Below are positions 1 through 8,576 of a stretch of 64,000 nt of DNA, one piece after another (within the stretch, counting starts at the first letter, position 1; every line of letters starts with the position of its first letter). The DNA comes from Clostridia bacterium (GTDB taxonomy: Bacteria; Bacillota; Clostridia; UMGS1810), in the NCBI GenBank assembly GCA_017502845.1, contig JAFVUE010000008.1, forward strand, positions 1-64,000. Direction: 5' to 3'. The notes beneath the pieces were generated by a model, which searched no databases, was not told the DNA's origin, and saw nothing but the letters and a program-made list of their open reading frames with translations. A program made the translations under genes and the position numbers.

Positions 1-42
1 AAGCAGTTTTGAAAGAGAAATTTTGTCGTAAATAGGAAAAAG

Positions 43-80
43 AAAAAATCCCGTAATACTGACGTATTTCGGGATTTTTT
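43..80. terminator. Rho-independent terminator hairpin
   Basis: An A-run, a TCCCG/CGGGA stem extended by AATAC/GTATT, and a T-run give a terminator usable on both strands. It lies about 95 bp beyond the end of the kdgK gene on the minus strand and is its likely terminator. A second, weaker GC-rich imperfect hairpin (about 131-156) lies closer to kdgK. I see no gene in 1-173. Confidence 0.75.
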
Positions 81-173
81 ATGAACTATTTGCGGTAAAT
101 TGCCTTTCAAAACCGGTTTCTCCCTATGAAGCACCGCCTTTAGGCATCGCTTTTAATTTCATCAGGCAGAGAA

Positions 174-1196
174 TTATCTCTGAACACGGCCGGAGCCATC
201 GCCCTTCATAAGGTTCTTAACTTCGTCAACTGTAACCAGGTTGAAGTCGCCTTCGATTGAGTGCTTCAGGCAGGATGCAGCAACTGCAAATTCGATTGTA
301 TCCTGCATTGAGTAACCCTCGAGCATAGCGTAGATAAGACCGCCGCCGAAAGAGTCGCCGCCGCCTACACGGTCAACGATATTGATATTGTATTTCTTGG
401 ATTTATAGAAATCCTTACCATCGTAAAGAAGTGCTGCCCAGTTATTAACTGATGCAGAGATGCTCTCACGGAGTGTGATAGCAACATTCTTAAATCCGAA
501 CTTTTCAACGAGCTGTTTGCAAACATCTTTGTAACCCTCGTCAGAAAGTGTTCCGCCTGTGATGTCTGTGCCACTTGCTTTGATACCAAATACTTTTTCA
601 GCATCTTCTTCGTTAGCAATAAGAACATCTACATACTGCATAAGATCGCCCATAACTTTTCCGGCTTTCTCGCTTGTCCAGAGTTTTTTGCGGAAGTTAA
701 GGTCGCAGCTTACTTTAACACCTGCAGCTTTTGCAGCTTTACAAGCAGCAACACATACTGCTGTGCAATCATCAGATACAGCGGGTGTGATACCTGTGAA
801 GTGGAACCACTCGGCTCCTGCAAAAATCTCATCCCAGTTAAAGTCTGTGGGAACTGCTGTTGAAATAGAAGAATGAGCACGGTCATAAACTACGTTTGAC
901 GCTCTCTGTGAAGCACCTTTCTCTACAAAGTAGATACCGAGACGCTCACCTTTTCTGGATATGTAGCCGGTATTTACACTGTGCTTTTTAAGAGTTGCGA
1001 TACAAGCATCGCCGATGGGGTTTGAGGGAATAGCAGATACGAAGTATGCATCGTGGCCGTAGTTAGCCAAAGATACTGCAACGTTTGCTTCACCGCCGCC
1101 GTACTCTACATCAAAACTCTGTGCCTGGATATATCTCTTGAATCCGGGTGTCTGAAGGCGGAGCATAATCTCGCCTAATGTAACAACTTTTGCCAT
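174..1196 (-). CDS. kdgK: 2-keto-3-deoxygluconate kinase (PfkB family)
   Basis: A 340-residue ribokinase/PfkB-type sugar kinase, predicted to phosphorylate 2-keto-3-deoxygluconate (KDG) to KDPG in the cytoplasm. The N-terminal half has the family's GGGEANVA substrate-side motif. The C-terminal ATP/anion-hole motif GGGDSFGGG contains the catalytic Asp at about residue 281. The start is the ATG at 1196, because GGAGG lies 8 nt upstream; a longer reading frame reaching 1211 would run through that SD. It follows the KDPG aldolase gene by 26 bp on the same strand, so the pair converts KDG to pyruvate plus glyceraldehyde-3-phosphate. The pairing supports KDG kinase over other PfkB sugar kinases, though substrate identity is inference. 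Confidence 0.88.
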   Translation of the reverse strand: MAKVVTLGEIMLRLQTPGFKRYIQAQSFDVEYGGGEANVAVSLANYGHDAYFVSAIPSNPIGDACIATLKKHSVNTGYISRKGERLGIYFVEKGASQRASNVVYDRAHSSISTAVPTDFNWDEIFAGAEWFHFTGITPAVSDDCTAVCVAACKAAKAAGVKVSCDLNFRKKLWTSEKAGKVMGDLMQYVDVLIANEEDAEKVFGIKASGTDITGGTLSDEGYKDVCKQLVEKFGFKNVAITLRESISASVNNWAALLYDGKDFYKSKKYNINIVDRVGGGDSFGGGLIYAMLEGYSMQDTIEFAVAASCLKHSIEGDFNLVTVDEVKNLMKGDGSGRVQR

Positions 1197-1222
1197 TTTA
1201 ATTGCCTCCAATTATATTATAA

Positions 1223-1870
1223 TCAGTTATTTCTTGCAGCTTTGATATTAGCAACAAATTTCTTTGCTGTTTCTGTAATCAGTTTATAATCGCCTGTTTT
1301 AGCACCTGCTGTGAGCGCACTGCCTGCACCAACTGCAACTACTCCGGCTTTGAACCACTGATCAACATTATCTACATTCACACCGCCTGTGGGCATAATG
1401 TTTGCCTGAGGAATGGGGCCTTTAATCGCCTTAACCATACCGGGGCCAAATGCTTCACCGGGGAAGAGTTTTATAATATCGCAACCGAGTTCGAGTGCTT
1501 TAATGACATCTTTGAGTGTCATAACGCCGGGCATACATGGAACTGCATAACGGTTACAGAGTTTTACTGTATCTTCATCAAGAGCAGGACTTACAACATA
1601 CTGTGCACCTGAAAGGATTGCAATTCTTGCTGTTTCTGCATCAAGAACTGTACCTGCACCGAGGATGATCTCACCGTTCTTGTAGTAAGATGCAAGTTCC
1701 TCAATAACTCTGTGAGCACCGGGTACTGTGAATGTGATCTCTACAGCAGGCACGCCACCTTCCAAGCATGCATCTGTGATGCGTTTTGCTTTATCTGCAC
1801 TTTCGGCACGAACAACTGCTACGATACCGGTATCGCAGATTTTTGTGATAATCTGTTGCTTATTGCTCAT
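1223..1870 (-). CDS. eda: KDPG / 4-hydroxy-2-oxoglutarate aldolase
   Basis: A 215-residue class I aldolase of the Eda family, full length. It cleaves 2-keto-3-deoxy-6-phosphogluconate to pyruvate and glyceraldehyde-3-phosphate. The Schiff-base lysine is in DIIKLFPGEAFGP (K134) and the catalytic glutamate in AVEITF (E44). The start is the ATG at 1870 (MSNKQQ), preceded by an AGAAGG SD. It is the first gene of an eda-kdgK operon with a strong promoter at 1912-1940. With kdgK it completes the lower part of uronate/pectin catabolism. The upper enzymes (uronate isomerase, mannonate dehydratase and so on) are not in this window. Confidence 0.93.
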   Translation of the reverse strand: MSNKQQIITKICDTGIVAVVRAESADKAKRITDACLEGGVPAVEITFTVPGAHRVIEELASYYKNGEIILGAGTVLDAETARIAILSGAQYVVSPALDEDTVKLCNRYAVPCMPGVMTLKDVIKALELGCDIIKLFPGEAFGPGMVKAIKGPIPQANIMPTGGVNVDNVDQWFKAGVVAVGAGSALTAGAKTGDYKLITETAKKFVANIKAARNN

Positions 1871-1911
1871 TTTTATACCTTCTTTCAAAATAATCAAAAT
1901 TTTACGAATAC

Positions 1912-1940
1912 ATTATAGCACAAGCCCTCCCAATAATCAA
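1912..1940 (-). promoter_or_regulatory. Sigma-A promoter of eda-kdgK
   Basis: On the minus strand: TTGATT, 17-bp spacer, TATAAT, with an extended -10 TGc. It is divergent from the promoter at 1992-2020, and the roughly 50 bp between them is a plausible place for regulator binding. Confidence 0.85.
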
Positions 1941-1991
1941 TACCAAAAGAAGAAATAATTTACATATTAAACTATTTTGCACAAAAACCGA

Positions 1992-2020
1992 TTGACATAG
2001 TAGAAACGCCAATATATAAT
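1992..2020 (+). promoter_or_regulatory. Consensus sigma-A promoter of the esterase gene
   Basis: A perfect TTGACA, 17-bp spacer, perfect TATAAT, ending 38 bp before the esterase start codon. Such a strong core promoter in a catabolic gene usually means control by repression, which is inference here. Confidence 0.9.
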
Positions 2021-2058
2021 TTAATTATACAGTTTATAAAGAGAGGAATGAGTTTTAT

Positions 2059-3030
2059 ATGGCTGCATTTGATATGCCGAAAGATAAACTTTTTACTTAT
2101 ATGGGAATAAGTCCATGTCCCGATGATTTTGATAAATTCTGGGATGATGCACTTGCAGAGCTGGACACTTTTGATCCAAATCCCGAATTCATCCCTGCGG
2201 AGGATTTCTCGTGCAAAAGTGCCGACTGTTATGATCTGTTCTTCACAGGTACAAAGGGTGCACGAATCCACGCAAAATTTATCAAGCCAAAAAACATCGA
2301 AGGCAAAATTCCTGCTGTTATAGCCGGACACGGCGGTTCTTCACAAAGCGGTTCGTGGAACAGAAACCTGAAATTCACAGCCGAGGGTATGGCAATTGCT
2401 CGTCTTGACTGCCGTGGTCAGGGCGGTATTTCAGAAGATACGGGAATCTACAAGGGAAATAACACGTATTATTACTATACACGTGGTCTCGAAGACGAAA
2501 ATTCTCACAACTTATATTACAGAGATGTGTTCCTTGATTCCGTTCTGCTCACGCGAATAATTATGAATCTCCCCTACATTGACAAAGAGAAAATCTCTGT
2601 TATCGGTGGAAGTCAGGCAGGAGCACTGAGCATTGTTACCGCCGCTCTCGTACCCGAAGTTAAACTTGCATTGATACAGTATCCGTATCTCTGCGATTTC
2701 AAAAGGGGCTGGAGCATAGAGCATCCCGAATCTTACTCCGGAATACGTGACTTCTTCAAAGACCGTGATCCTATGCACTTAAAAGAGGACATATACTTTA
2801 ACCGTCTCGGATACATTGATATGCAGAACTTTGCACACAAGATAAACTGCGAAGTGCTGATGGCAACAGGTCTTATGGATGCCACCTGTCCCCCGTCCAC
2901 ACAGTTTGCATTCTACAACAAGTTAAACTGCAAAAAAGACGTTATCTTCTTCCCCGAATACGGACACATTTATCTCCGTGGCTGGGAGGACATTGCATTT
3001 AAGAAACTTATGGAATTCAATAACCGATAA
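2059..3030 (+). CDS. Acetyl-xylan esterase / cephalosporin-C deacetylase-like hydrolase
   Basis: A 323-residue alpha/beta hydrolase of the AXE1 (acetyl xylan esterase, CE7-like) family, predicted to deacetylate xylo-oligosaccharides. There is no signal peptide, so it acts in the cytoplasm on imported sugars. Visible features are the N-terminal family block ending at DKFWDDAL, the oxyanion region GHGGSSQSGSW (90-100), the nucleophile elbow GGSQAG (S185), the acid D274 in MDATCPP and H303 in YGHIYLRGWE, so the triad is complete. The SD is modest (AGAGGAATGAG). The gene stands alone between a consensus promoter and a bidirectional terminator. Its position beside KDG genes and an MFS carrier suggests a hemicellulose/pectin diet. 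Confidence 0.87.
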   Translation: MAAFDMPKDKLFTYMGISPCPDDFDKFWDDALAELDTFDPNPEFIPAEDFSCKSADCYDLFFTGTKGARIHAKFIKPKNIEGKIPAVIAGHGGSSQSGSWNRNLKFTAEGMAIARLDCRGQGGISEDTGIYKGNNTYYYYTRGLEDENSHNLYYRDVFLDSVLLTRIIMNLPYIDKEKISVIGGSQAGALSIVTAALVPEVKLALIQYPYLCDFKRGWSIEHPESYSGIRDFFKDRDPMHLKEDIYFNRLGYIDMQNFAHKINCEVLMATGLMDATCPPSTQFAFYNKLNCKKDVIFFPEYGHIYLRGWEDIAFKKLMEFNNR

Positions 3031-3034
3031 AAGC

Positions 3035-3067
3035 AAAAACCGTAGTGCTGTGCACTACGGTTTTTTT
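3035..3067. terminator. Bidirectional terminator
   Basis: The 9-bp stem CCGTAGTGC/GCACTACGG with a 3-nt loop is flanked by an A-run and a T-run. It sits between the converging esterase and MFS genes and serves both. Confidence 0.9.
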
Positions 3068-3068
3068 A

Positions 3069-4376
3069 TTATTCTTTTTTTGGTTTTCCAATAAGCGTCA
3101 AAGCGGAAAGCATTATAAGTACGGCTGCTGCATAGAGCAACAAACTGAGTACAGAATAATCTATACCAAACACATTAAATGTCATACCGCTGCACACGCC
3201 AATAATAAAAGTAGCAACAAGACTGACAACATAACTTATACTGTGAGTAAAAACAGATATACAGGACATATAGGATGCACGGTTTTCCAAGGGAAGTGAT
3301 TCAAACATATATGCAAAACTTGGTGCACCCAGAGCCGCATCGCCAAAGCAGGAAATTGCTACGGAGATAACTTTGAGAATAAGAACATTGGCAACAGTCA
3401 TATTAGCGTGGATAACATATGCAACCGCTGCAACCATAAGTCCGAATGTCATTACCTTGCGGCAACCAATCTTATCGGAAAGTTTACCTGCAATCGGTGC
3501 AAGAACTATCCTTACAAGCAAACTGATAACACTCAGGTACGAGAGCACCTCTAAGCTCAATCCGAGACGTTGGATACAAAGAATATTTATAATAGGGTTT
3601 GCAAGATTATTTGCCGACGTATGAAGAACACCCTGCCTTATATACCCCATAACGTTACTGTTTGAAAACATTTTCTTGAATGTTTTTACGAACCCTTCGG
3701 TTTCAGGAGCTTTTTTATTGCCCTCTGTATAGGGTTCTTTAACAAAGAAGAAAACAACTGCCTCACACACCAAAAAAGCAAGGGCAATAATTGCAAGATA
3801 CATATATCCGTAAACTTCCCTGTCTCCCGTATGCGCCTTGGCAATCTGTCCTGCGACAAATGCCGCCACACAGCATACCACATTGGAAACAGAAGAACGG
3901 ATGCCGCTGAATTTACCTATTCCACCGCCTTCTGACAGACAGTTCATCAGCATATCCTGATTGGCAGGAGAACCTATCCACCCGATTGAGTATTTTATAA
4001 AAAACAAAATACCCACAACCCACACAAGGGATTGCCAGTTATCAAAAAACATCGGAAGCAAAAACGCCACCGCAGGAAGAAAAATCTCTAAAATCCTTGT
4101 AAAGTAAACAAATGCCTTCTTATGCGTAAGGCAACGGTTGATAATCGGAACCAGAAGTTGAACAAATGATGATGGCAACACAAGAGAAAGTATAAAGTTA
4201 CTCTGCGCTTCCGTAGCACCGAGCATCGAAAGTAACCCTGTGAGATACGCACCGGCAAGGAAACATCCGGCACCGTTAATAAATGCAACATCGGCAATAA
4301 AACCGAATCTTGCATAAGTGTATTCCCTCTCACTCATCTCGTTTTTGTTGGCAAAGTACTTTGATATAATCCCCAT
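3069..4376 (-). CDS. MFS transporter
   Basis: A 435-residue integral membrane protein with about 12 hydrophobic segments and the loop motif GKLSDKIGCRK between segments, typical of the major facilitator superfamily. The SD GAGGGGG is well placed before the ATG at 4376. It begins with a cytoplasmic ISKYFANKNEMSEREYTYAR-type N-terminus, as in sugar or oligosaccharide symporter-like MFS proteins of Clostridia. It is flanked by the esterase and an AraC regulator, so uptake of a plant-derived sugar is a reasonable inference. The substrate cannot be read from the sequence. Confidence 0.82.
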   Translation of the reverse strand: MGIISKYFANKNEMSEREYTYARFGFIADVAFINGAGCFLAGAYLTGLLSMLGATEAQSNFILSLVLPSSFVQLLVPIINRCLTHKKAFVYFTRILEIFLPAVAFLLPMFFDNWQSLVWVVGILFFIKYSIGWIGSPANQDMLMNCLSEGGGIGKFSGIRSSVSNVVCCVAAFVAGQIAKAHTGDREVYGYMYLAIIALAFLVCEAVVFFFVKEPYTEGNKKAPETEGFVKTFKKMFSNSNVMGYIRQGVLHTSANNLANPIINILCIQRLGLSLEVLSYLSVISLLVRIVLAPIAGKLSDKIGCRKVMTFGLMVAAVAYVIHANMTVANVLILKVISVAISCFGDAALGAPSFAYMFESLPLENRASYMSCISVFTHSISYVVSLVATFIIGVCSGMTFNVFGIDYSVLSLLLYAAAVLIMLSALTLIGKPKKE

Positions 4377-4461
4377 ACGAAACGCCCCCTCGTAAGAGTT
4401 GCTTTGAGGTCATAATAACACAAAGAAATAAAAAGTCAATACGTTTTTTTCAATTTGTTTT

Positions 4462-5241
4462 TTACAATTTTGTTACAGAGATTTTGCTTTGTCTGATATA
4501 CTCTGACGGGGATACTCCAAACCGTTTTTTGAACATCTTGGAGAAAGTAAAAACATCAGTATACCCCACAGAATATGCGGCATTTCCAACGTTTTGACCG
4601 TGGTTTGCCATTAAAGATGCCGCAAGGCGCATACGGTAGTCGACTATATACTGTTTGGGCGATATACCCATTTGTTTTTTGAACATAACGGAAAAATAAC
4701 TGCGTTCAAGGCCGATACGGTTGGAAATATCATCTACGCTGATTTCATTCATATATTCTGAATGTATAATATCAACTGCTCTTTCCACAAAACCCTTATC
4801 GTGGATTCCTCTCCGCATAAGAACAGCAAACAAATCCCATATACGGGCAGTTAAGTATGTACCCAGTTCCGAAGTCATATGCTCACACTTTCGCATATCA
4901 TCAAACACTTTCCTTGCCTCGGGACAGTAAATAACATCGTCAAGTTTAAGTGGCAGCACACCATTGCAAGAAAAGCCAATCCACATATACCCCCAGCTGT
5001 CATTCTTGTCATCATAATACTGCATAGGCACATCAGGAGGTATGACGAACAAATCGCCCGGTCCGATTGAGTATTCATTTCCGTGAATTTTGAAACCGCC
5101 ATGCCCTGACACAACATAATGAAGAAGCCAGAAATTCCTGGAGTGCACCCCCATTTCATTTTTCGCACATTCATCCCAACCAAATATAATAGGATGAATT
5201 CCGTAACAGTTCTCATCAGGAACAAGTATATCGTGTTGCAT
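4462..5241 (-). CDS. AraC-family regulator with cupin sensor domain
   Basis: A 259-residue regulator. Residues about 20-140 form an AraC-type cupin sugar-sensing domain (the motif HGGFKIHGNEYSIGPGDLFV is typical), and residues about 160-255 contain the two helix-turn-helix units ending in SVGYTDVFTFSKMFKKRFG. The start is the ATG at 5241, behind GGAGGAGAGG. It is transcribed away from the neighbouring AraC gene from a shared symmetric promoter. It probably controls the MFS carrier and esterase genes. The effector is unknown. Confidence 0.88.
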   Translation of the reverse strand: MQHDILVPDENCYGIHPIIFGWDECAKNEMGVHSRNFWLLHYVVSGHGGFKIHGNEYSIGPGDLFVIPPDVPMQYYDDKNDSWGYMWIGFSCNGVLPLKLDDVIYCPEARKVFDDMRKCEHMTSELGTYLTARIWDLFAVLMRRGIHDKGFVERAVDIIHSEYMNEISVDDISNRIGLERSYFSVMFKKQMGISPKQYIVDYRMRLAASLMANHGQNVGNAAYSVGYTDVFTFSKMFKKRFGVSPSEYIRQSKISVTKL

Positions 5242-5283
5242 ATCCTCTCCTCCAAAAACAACAAAATGACATATAATACTCAT

Positions 5284-5322
5284 ATTATATCATTGAAACC
5301 CTATTTTCGTCAATGATATAAT
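5284..5322. promoter_or_regulatory. Mirror-symmetric divergent promoter with 13-bp inverted repeat
   Basis: Arms ATTATATCATTGA (5284-5296) and TCAATGATATAAT (5310-5322) are perfect inverted repeats around a 13-nt centre. Each strand reads a full promoter: plus TTGAAA (5293-5298), 18 bp, TATAAT (5317-5322); minus TTGACG (5313-5308), 18 bp, TATAAT (5289-5284). The two promoters overlap completely, so polymerase binding should be mutually exclusive. They drive the two AraC genes. The inverted repeat may also be an operator. Confidence 0.8.
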
Positions 5323-5389
5323 CGTAATTGGGTATAAGCTTTAACAAACAAAAAGACATTGAAATCATATTTTACAGGAGTCGTATACT

Positions 5390-5884
5390 ATGAGCGATTT
5401 GTCAGAATTAAAAGATTATATTGATATGCTTAAAAAGGAACACAACCTGTCTGTATCTTTCAGCATAGATGAGGGAAACATCTCATCAGAAAAAGCAAAG
5501 GCACTTATTACTCTGCTCCGCAATTCTCTCGGACTCAATATTGCAGGTGGCAAAGAAAACGAAAGCGGCGACCTGATTGACAGAGTTAAAAATTATATAA
5601 ATATAAACCGTAATTCAACCATTACATCGGAACACATATGCAAACACATCGGCTGCAGCAGATCTCTCATAAGCCATCAGTTCAAAGATAAGACAGGCAT
5701 GAGTTTGAGAGAATACATAACGTCCCTCCGTCTGGAAGATGCAAAAGTGTTACTTGCAAATTCTGATCTGTCTGTTACGGAAGTTGCATTTGCAGTGGGA
5801 TTTTCAAGTTCCAATTATTTTGCAAACGTGTTTAAGAGAGACATCGGTATGTCCCCCGGAGAATACAGAAAGAAAAACAAATAA
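5390..5884 (+). CDS. Short AraC-family transcriptional regulator
   Basis: A 164-residue protein. The C-terminal 100 residues are a complete AraC/HTH_18 DNA-binding domain (SRSLISHQFK in the first HTH; AFAVGFSSSNYFANVFKRD and MSPGEYRK in the second). The first 60 residues are a short acidic region rather than a full sensor domain, so the protein may respond through oligomerisation or a partner. The SD AGGAG lies before the ATG at 5390. It is divergent from the cupin AraC gene. A truncated origin from a PocR-type regulator is possible but not shown. Confidence 0.82.
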   Translation: MSDLSELKDYIDMLKKEHNLSVSFSIDEGNISSEKAKALITLLRNSLGLNIAGGKENESGDLIDRVKNYININRNSTITSEHICKHIGCSRSLISHQFKDKTGMSLREYITSLRLEDAKVLLANSDLSVTEVAFAVGFSSSNYFANVFKRDIGMSPGEYRKKNK

Positions 5885-5900
5885 GAGTAATCTGTTTAAG

Positions 5901-5938
5901 AAAAAACTGCAGTTCGCAATTGCGAACTGCAGTTTTAA
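5901..5938. terminator. Perfect-palindrome bidirectional terminator
   Basis: A 34-bp uninterrupted perfect palindrome (5903-5936, centred on AATT) with A/T flanks lies between the short AraC gene and the convergent SPFH gene. It can terminate both. With no unpaired centre it is also a potential cruciform. Confidence 0.8.
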
Positions 5939-5941
5939 TTC

Positions 5942-6847
5942 TTACTCTTTCTTATCTTCTGCCATAAGTTCTTTTATTGATGTGGCAAGACCCGCAAGTC
6001 CCTGAATCTCACTGGGAATAATTATTTTGGTGGCTTTGCCGTCTGCCACCTTTTCAAATGCTTCAAGGCCTTTAAGTGCGACAACTGCCTGAGACGGATT
6101 TGCTTCATTGAGAAGTTTAAGGCCTTCAGCAATGGCTCTCTGCACATCCAAAATCGCCTGTGCTTCACCTTCGGCTTCTCTTATATGCGCTTCTTTCTTT
6201 GCTTCTGCACGAAGAATTGCTGCTTCTTTTTCTCCCTCTGCAACAAGTACCGCTGATTTTTTCTCGCCCTCCGCACGGAGAATGAGTTCACGGCGTTCAC
6301 GTTCTGCTTTCATCTGCCGTTCCATCGCATCCTGAATTTCTGAGGGGGGCAGAATGTTTTTGAGTTCTACTCGATTTACCTTAATTCCCCAAGGATCAGT
6401 TGCTTCATCAAGAATTGCACGCATCTTAGTATTAACAGTATCACGACTTGTAAGAGTTTCGTCAAGTTCCAGATCACCAATAATATTTCTCAGTGTTGTC
6501 GCAGTAAGATTTTCAATAGCCATAAGAGGTCTTTCAACACCGTATGCATACAGTTTGGGATCTGTTATCTGAAAATACACAACCGTATCAATCTGCATAG
6601 TAACATTATCCTTAGTAATAACGGGCTGTGGTGCAAAATCAACCACCTGCTCTTTCAAACTTATTTGTCTGCCTGTTTTCTCAATAAACGGGATTTTGAA
6701 ATGCAAACCAACATCCCATGTTGCCTGATATGCTCCCAATCTTTCCAGTATAACAGCATAAGACTGGGGAACAATTTTGATGTTTGAAATAACGATGATT
6801 GCAATAACCGCAATAACGATTATAATACCAACAACTTCAATTCCCAT
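5942..6847 (-). CDS. SPFH/band 7 membrane-scaffold protein (stomatin-like)
   Basis: A 301-residue protein with one N-terminal transmembrane helix (about 3-22). A band 7/SPFH domain follows (about 25-185, containing VPQSYAVILERLGAY and DPWGIKVNRVELKNI), then an Ala/Glu-rich coiled coil (about 180-240) and a C-terminal segment. Families of this kind form membrane rafts and quality-control scaffolds. The SD GGAGG is strong. It lies 12 bp downstream of an NfeD gene, the classic slipin-NfeD operon partnership. Confidence 0.93.
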   Translation of the reverse strand: MGIEVVGIIIVIAVIAIIVISNIKIVPQSYAVILERLGAYQATWDVGLHFKIPFIEKTGRQISLKEQVVDFAPQPVITKDNVTMQIDTVVYFQITDPKLYAYGVERPLMAIENLTATTLRNIIGDLELDETLTSRDTVNTKMRAILDEATDPWGIKVNRVELKNILPPSEIQDAMERQMKAERERRELILRAEGEKKSAVLVAEGEKEAAILRAEAKKEAHIREAEGEAQAILDVQRAIAEGLKLLNEANPSQAVVALKGLEAFEKVADGKATKIIIPSEIQGLAGLATSIKELMAEDKKE

Positions 6848-6859
6848 AATTTTTCCTCC

Positions 6860-7300
6860 TTAAATATTTACTTTATTTTTACTCTTAACAACAAGTTTTA
6901 CTCCCTCAATTGACTCCACGGTTACCTCTTCTCCCTCTTCAATGGGAGAACCGTCTGAGGACACGGCTGACCATATTTTTCCCTGAACAGTTACTGTTCC
7001 GGCAAATTTATCTGCTGTAATGCTTTCTTTCACAATTGCTGTTTTTCCTATTACCCTGTCGGCATTGGTTTTTTCTATATTAGCAGAGAGTTTCTTTTTC
7101 ACAAGAGGTCTGGTTAATGCAAGCAAAACAGTTGATGATAAGACAAATACAACTATCTGCGTATACAATGTTGCTCCCAGTGCTGCCGGTATCAATGTAA
7201 TAAGTGAACCAATAGCAAACCATATTGTAACAAGATTTGACGTGTTCGCTTCAATGATACACAGAACGGCAAATATTACTGTCCAAAACATATAATCCAC
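6860..7300 (-). CDS. NfeD-family membrane protein
   Basis: A 146-residue protein with about three transmembrane segments in residues 1-75 and a C-terminal OB-fold domain (residues 80-145, including GKTAIVKE and GKIWSAVSSDGSPIEEGEEV). It is a short NfeD without the serine-protease domain. The start is GTG at 7300: AAGGAGG precedes it by 7 nt. It forms an operon with the SPFH gene, in which NfeD proteins are thought to partner the SPFH scaffold. Confidence 0.9.
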   Translation of the reverse strand: MDYMFWTVIFAVLCIIEANTSNLVTIWFAIGSLITLIPAALGATLYTQIVVFVLSSTVLLALTRPLVKKKLSANIEKTNADRVIGKTAIVKESITADKFAGTVTVQGKIWSAVSSDGSPIEEGEEVTVESIEGVKLVVKSKNKVNI

Positions 7301-7323
7301 AGTTTAACCTCCTTTTTAATAGG

Positions 7324-8565
7324 TTATCTCACCTGACCATTACCTGTAACAATATATTTAACTGACGTCAGTTCTGCAAGTCCCATAGGGCCACGGGCGT
7401 GCATCTTCTGGGTGCTGATGCCAATCTCCGCACCGAATCCGAATTCAAATCCATCGGTAAAACGTGTTGATGCATTCACGTACACAGCGGCTGCATCCAC
7501 CTTATCGAGAAATTCGTTTGCAGTTGTATAGTTTTCTGTTACGATACATTCGGAATGGCCTGTGCCGTACTTTGTGATATGTGCAATTGCTTCATCTGTG
7601 CTATCCACTACTTTAACTGCAAGAATCAGATCGCCAAACTCTGTAGCGTAATCTTCTTCAGTTGCAGGAACTGCATTTGGAATTTTTTCAAGTGTTCTCT
7701 CACAACCGCGAATTTCAACATTTTTCTCTTTAAGGGCCTCCGATGCAAGTGCATAAAATTCATCAGCAACATCTTTATGGATAAGCAGAGTTTCTGCGGC
7801 GTTGCACACAGACGGTCTGCTGGTCTTTGCATTTACAAGAATATCCACAGCCATTTTGGGATTACAATCCTTATCGGCATAGATATGGCAGTTTCCCACG
7901 CCTGTCTGTATAACAGGAACAGTTGCAGTATTCACAACCGCATTGATAAGTCCTGCACCTCCACGGGGAATGAGAACATCTATATATTCATTGAGTTTCA
8001 TCATCTCCGATGCAGTTTCACGGGATGTATCACGGATAAGTTCAACAGTTCCATCAGGAAGTCCTGCCCTCTTTACTGCATCTATCATAATATCCGCTAT
8101 GGCAGAATTGGAGTTTATTGCTTCTTTACCGCCACGGAGAATACATGCATTCGATGACTTCAAGCAAAGAACGGCAGTATCTGCAGTTACATTGGGGCGT
8201 GATTCGTATATAATACCAATAACGCCAAGGGGAACACGGCGTTTTGCTATCTGCAATCCGTTAGGACGTTTAACCGCACCAAGGACTTCTCCCACAGGAT
8301 CCGGCAAATCCCTTACCTGACGTACACCCTCGGCAACACCTGATATACGCTCTTTAGTCAGGCGGAGTCGGTCAACCATTGATGCTTTCATACCGTTTGC
8401 TTCGGCATTTGCAAGGTCAATAGCGTTTGCCTCAAGTATCTTATCAGCATATTTTTCAAGGTCATCCGCAATGTATGTGAGTGCCTTATTCTTATCAGCA
8501 GAACTTATTGTCGCAAGAATTCTTGATGCACTTTTTGCTTTGATTCCTATTTCATTGAGTGTCAT
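7324..8565 (-). CDS. proA: Gamma-glutamyl phosphate reductase
   Basis: A 413-residue aldehyde-dehydrogenase-fold enzyme that reduces gamma-glutamyl phosphate to glutamate semialdehyde with NADPH, the second step of proline synthesis. The catalytic Cys is C254 in SRPSVCNAAETLL, and YESRPNVT (120-127) and GGAGLI are conserved ProA blocks. Length is normal. The SD AAGGAG is good. The usual partner proB (glutamate 5-kinase) is not adjacent. Instead mltG lies 11 bp upstream and the NfeD-SPFH pair downstream, so the four genes may be co-transcribed. Confidence 0.95.
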   Translation of the reverse strand: MTLNEIGIKAKSASRILATISSADKNKALTYIADDLEKYADKILEANAIDLANAEANGMKASMVDRLRLTKERISGVAEGVRQVRDLPDPVGEVLGAVKRPNGLQIAKRRVPLGVIGIIYESRPNVTADTAVLCLKSSNACILRGGKEAINSNSAIADIMIDAVKRAGLPDGTVELIRDTSRETASEMMKLNEYIDVLIPRGGAGLINAVVNTATVPVIQTGVGNCHIYADKDCNPKMAVDILVNAKTSRPSVCNAAETLLIHKDVADEFYALASEALKEKNVEIRGCERTLEKIPNAVPATEEDYATEFGDLILAVKVVDSTDEAIAHITKYGTGHSECIVTENYTTANEFLDKVDAAAVYVNASTRFTDGFEFGFGAEIGISTQKMHARGPMGLAELTSVKYIVTGNGQVR

Positions 8566-8576
8566 ATTATTTCTCC

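Noticed and set aside
2512-2778. Long antisense frames inside genes, for example within the esterase, mnmE, metG and nuoF-like genes
   Set aside because: They mirror real coding sequence, have no SD or promoter, and produce Cys/Ser-rich shadow proteins.
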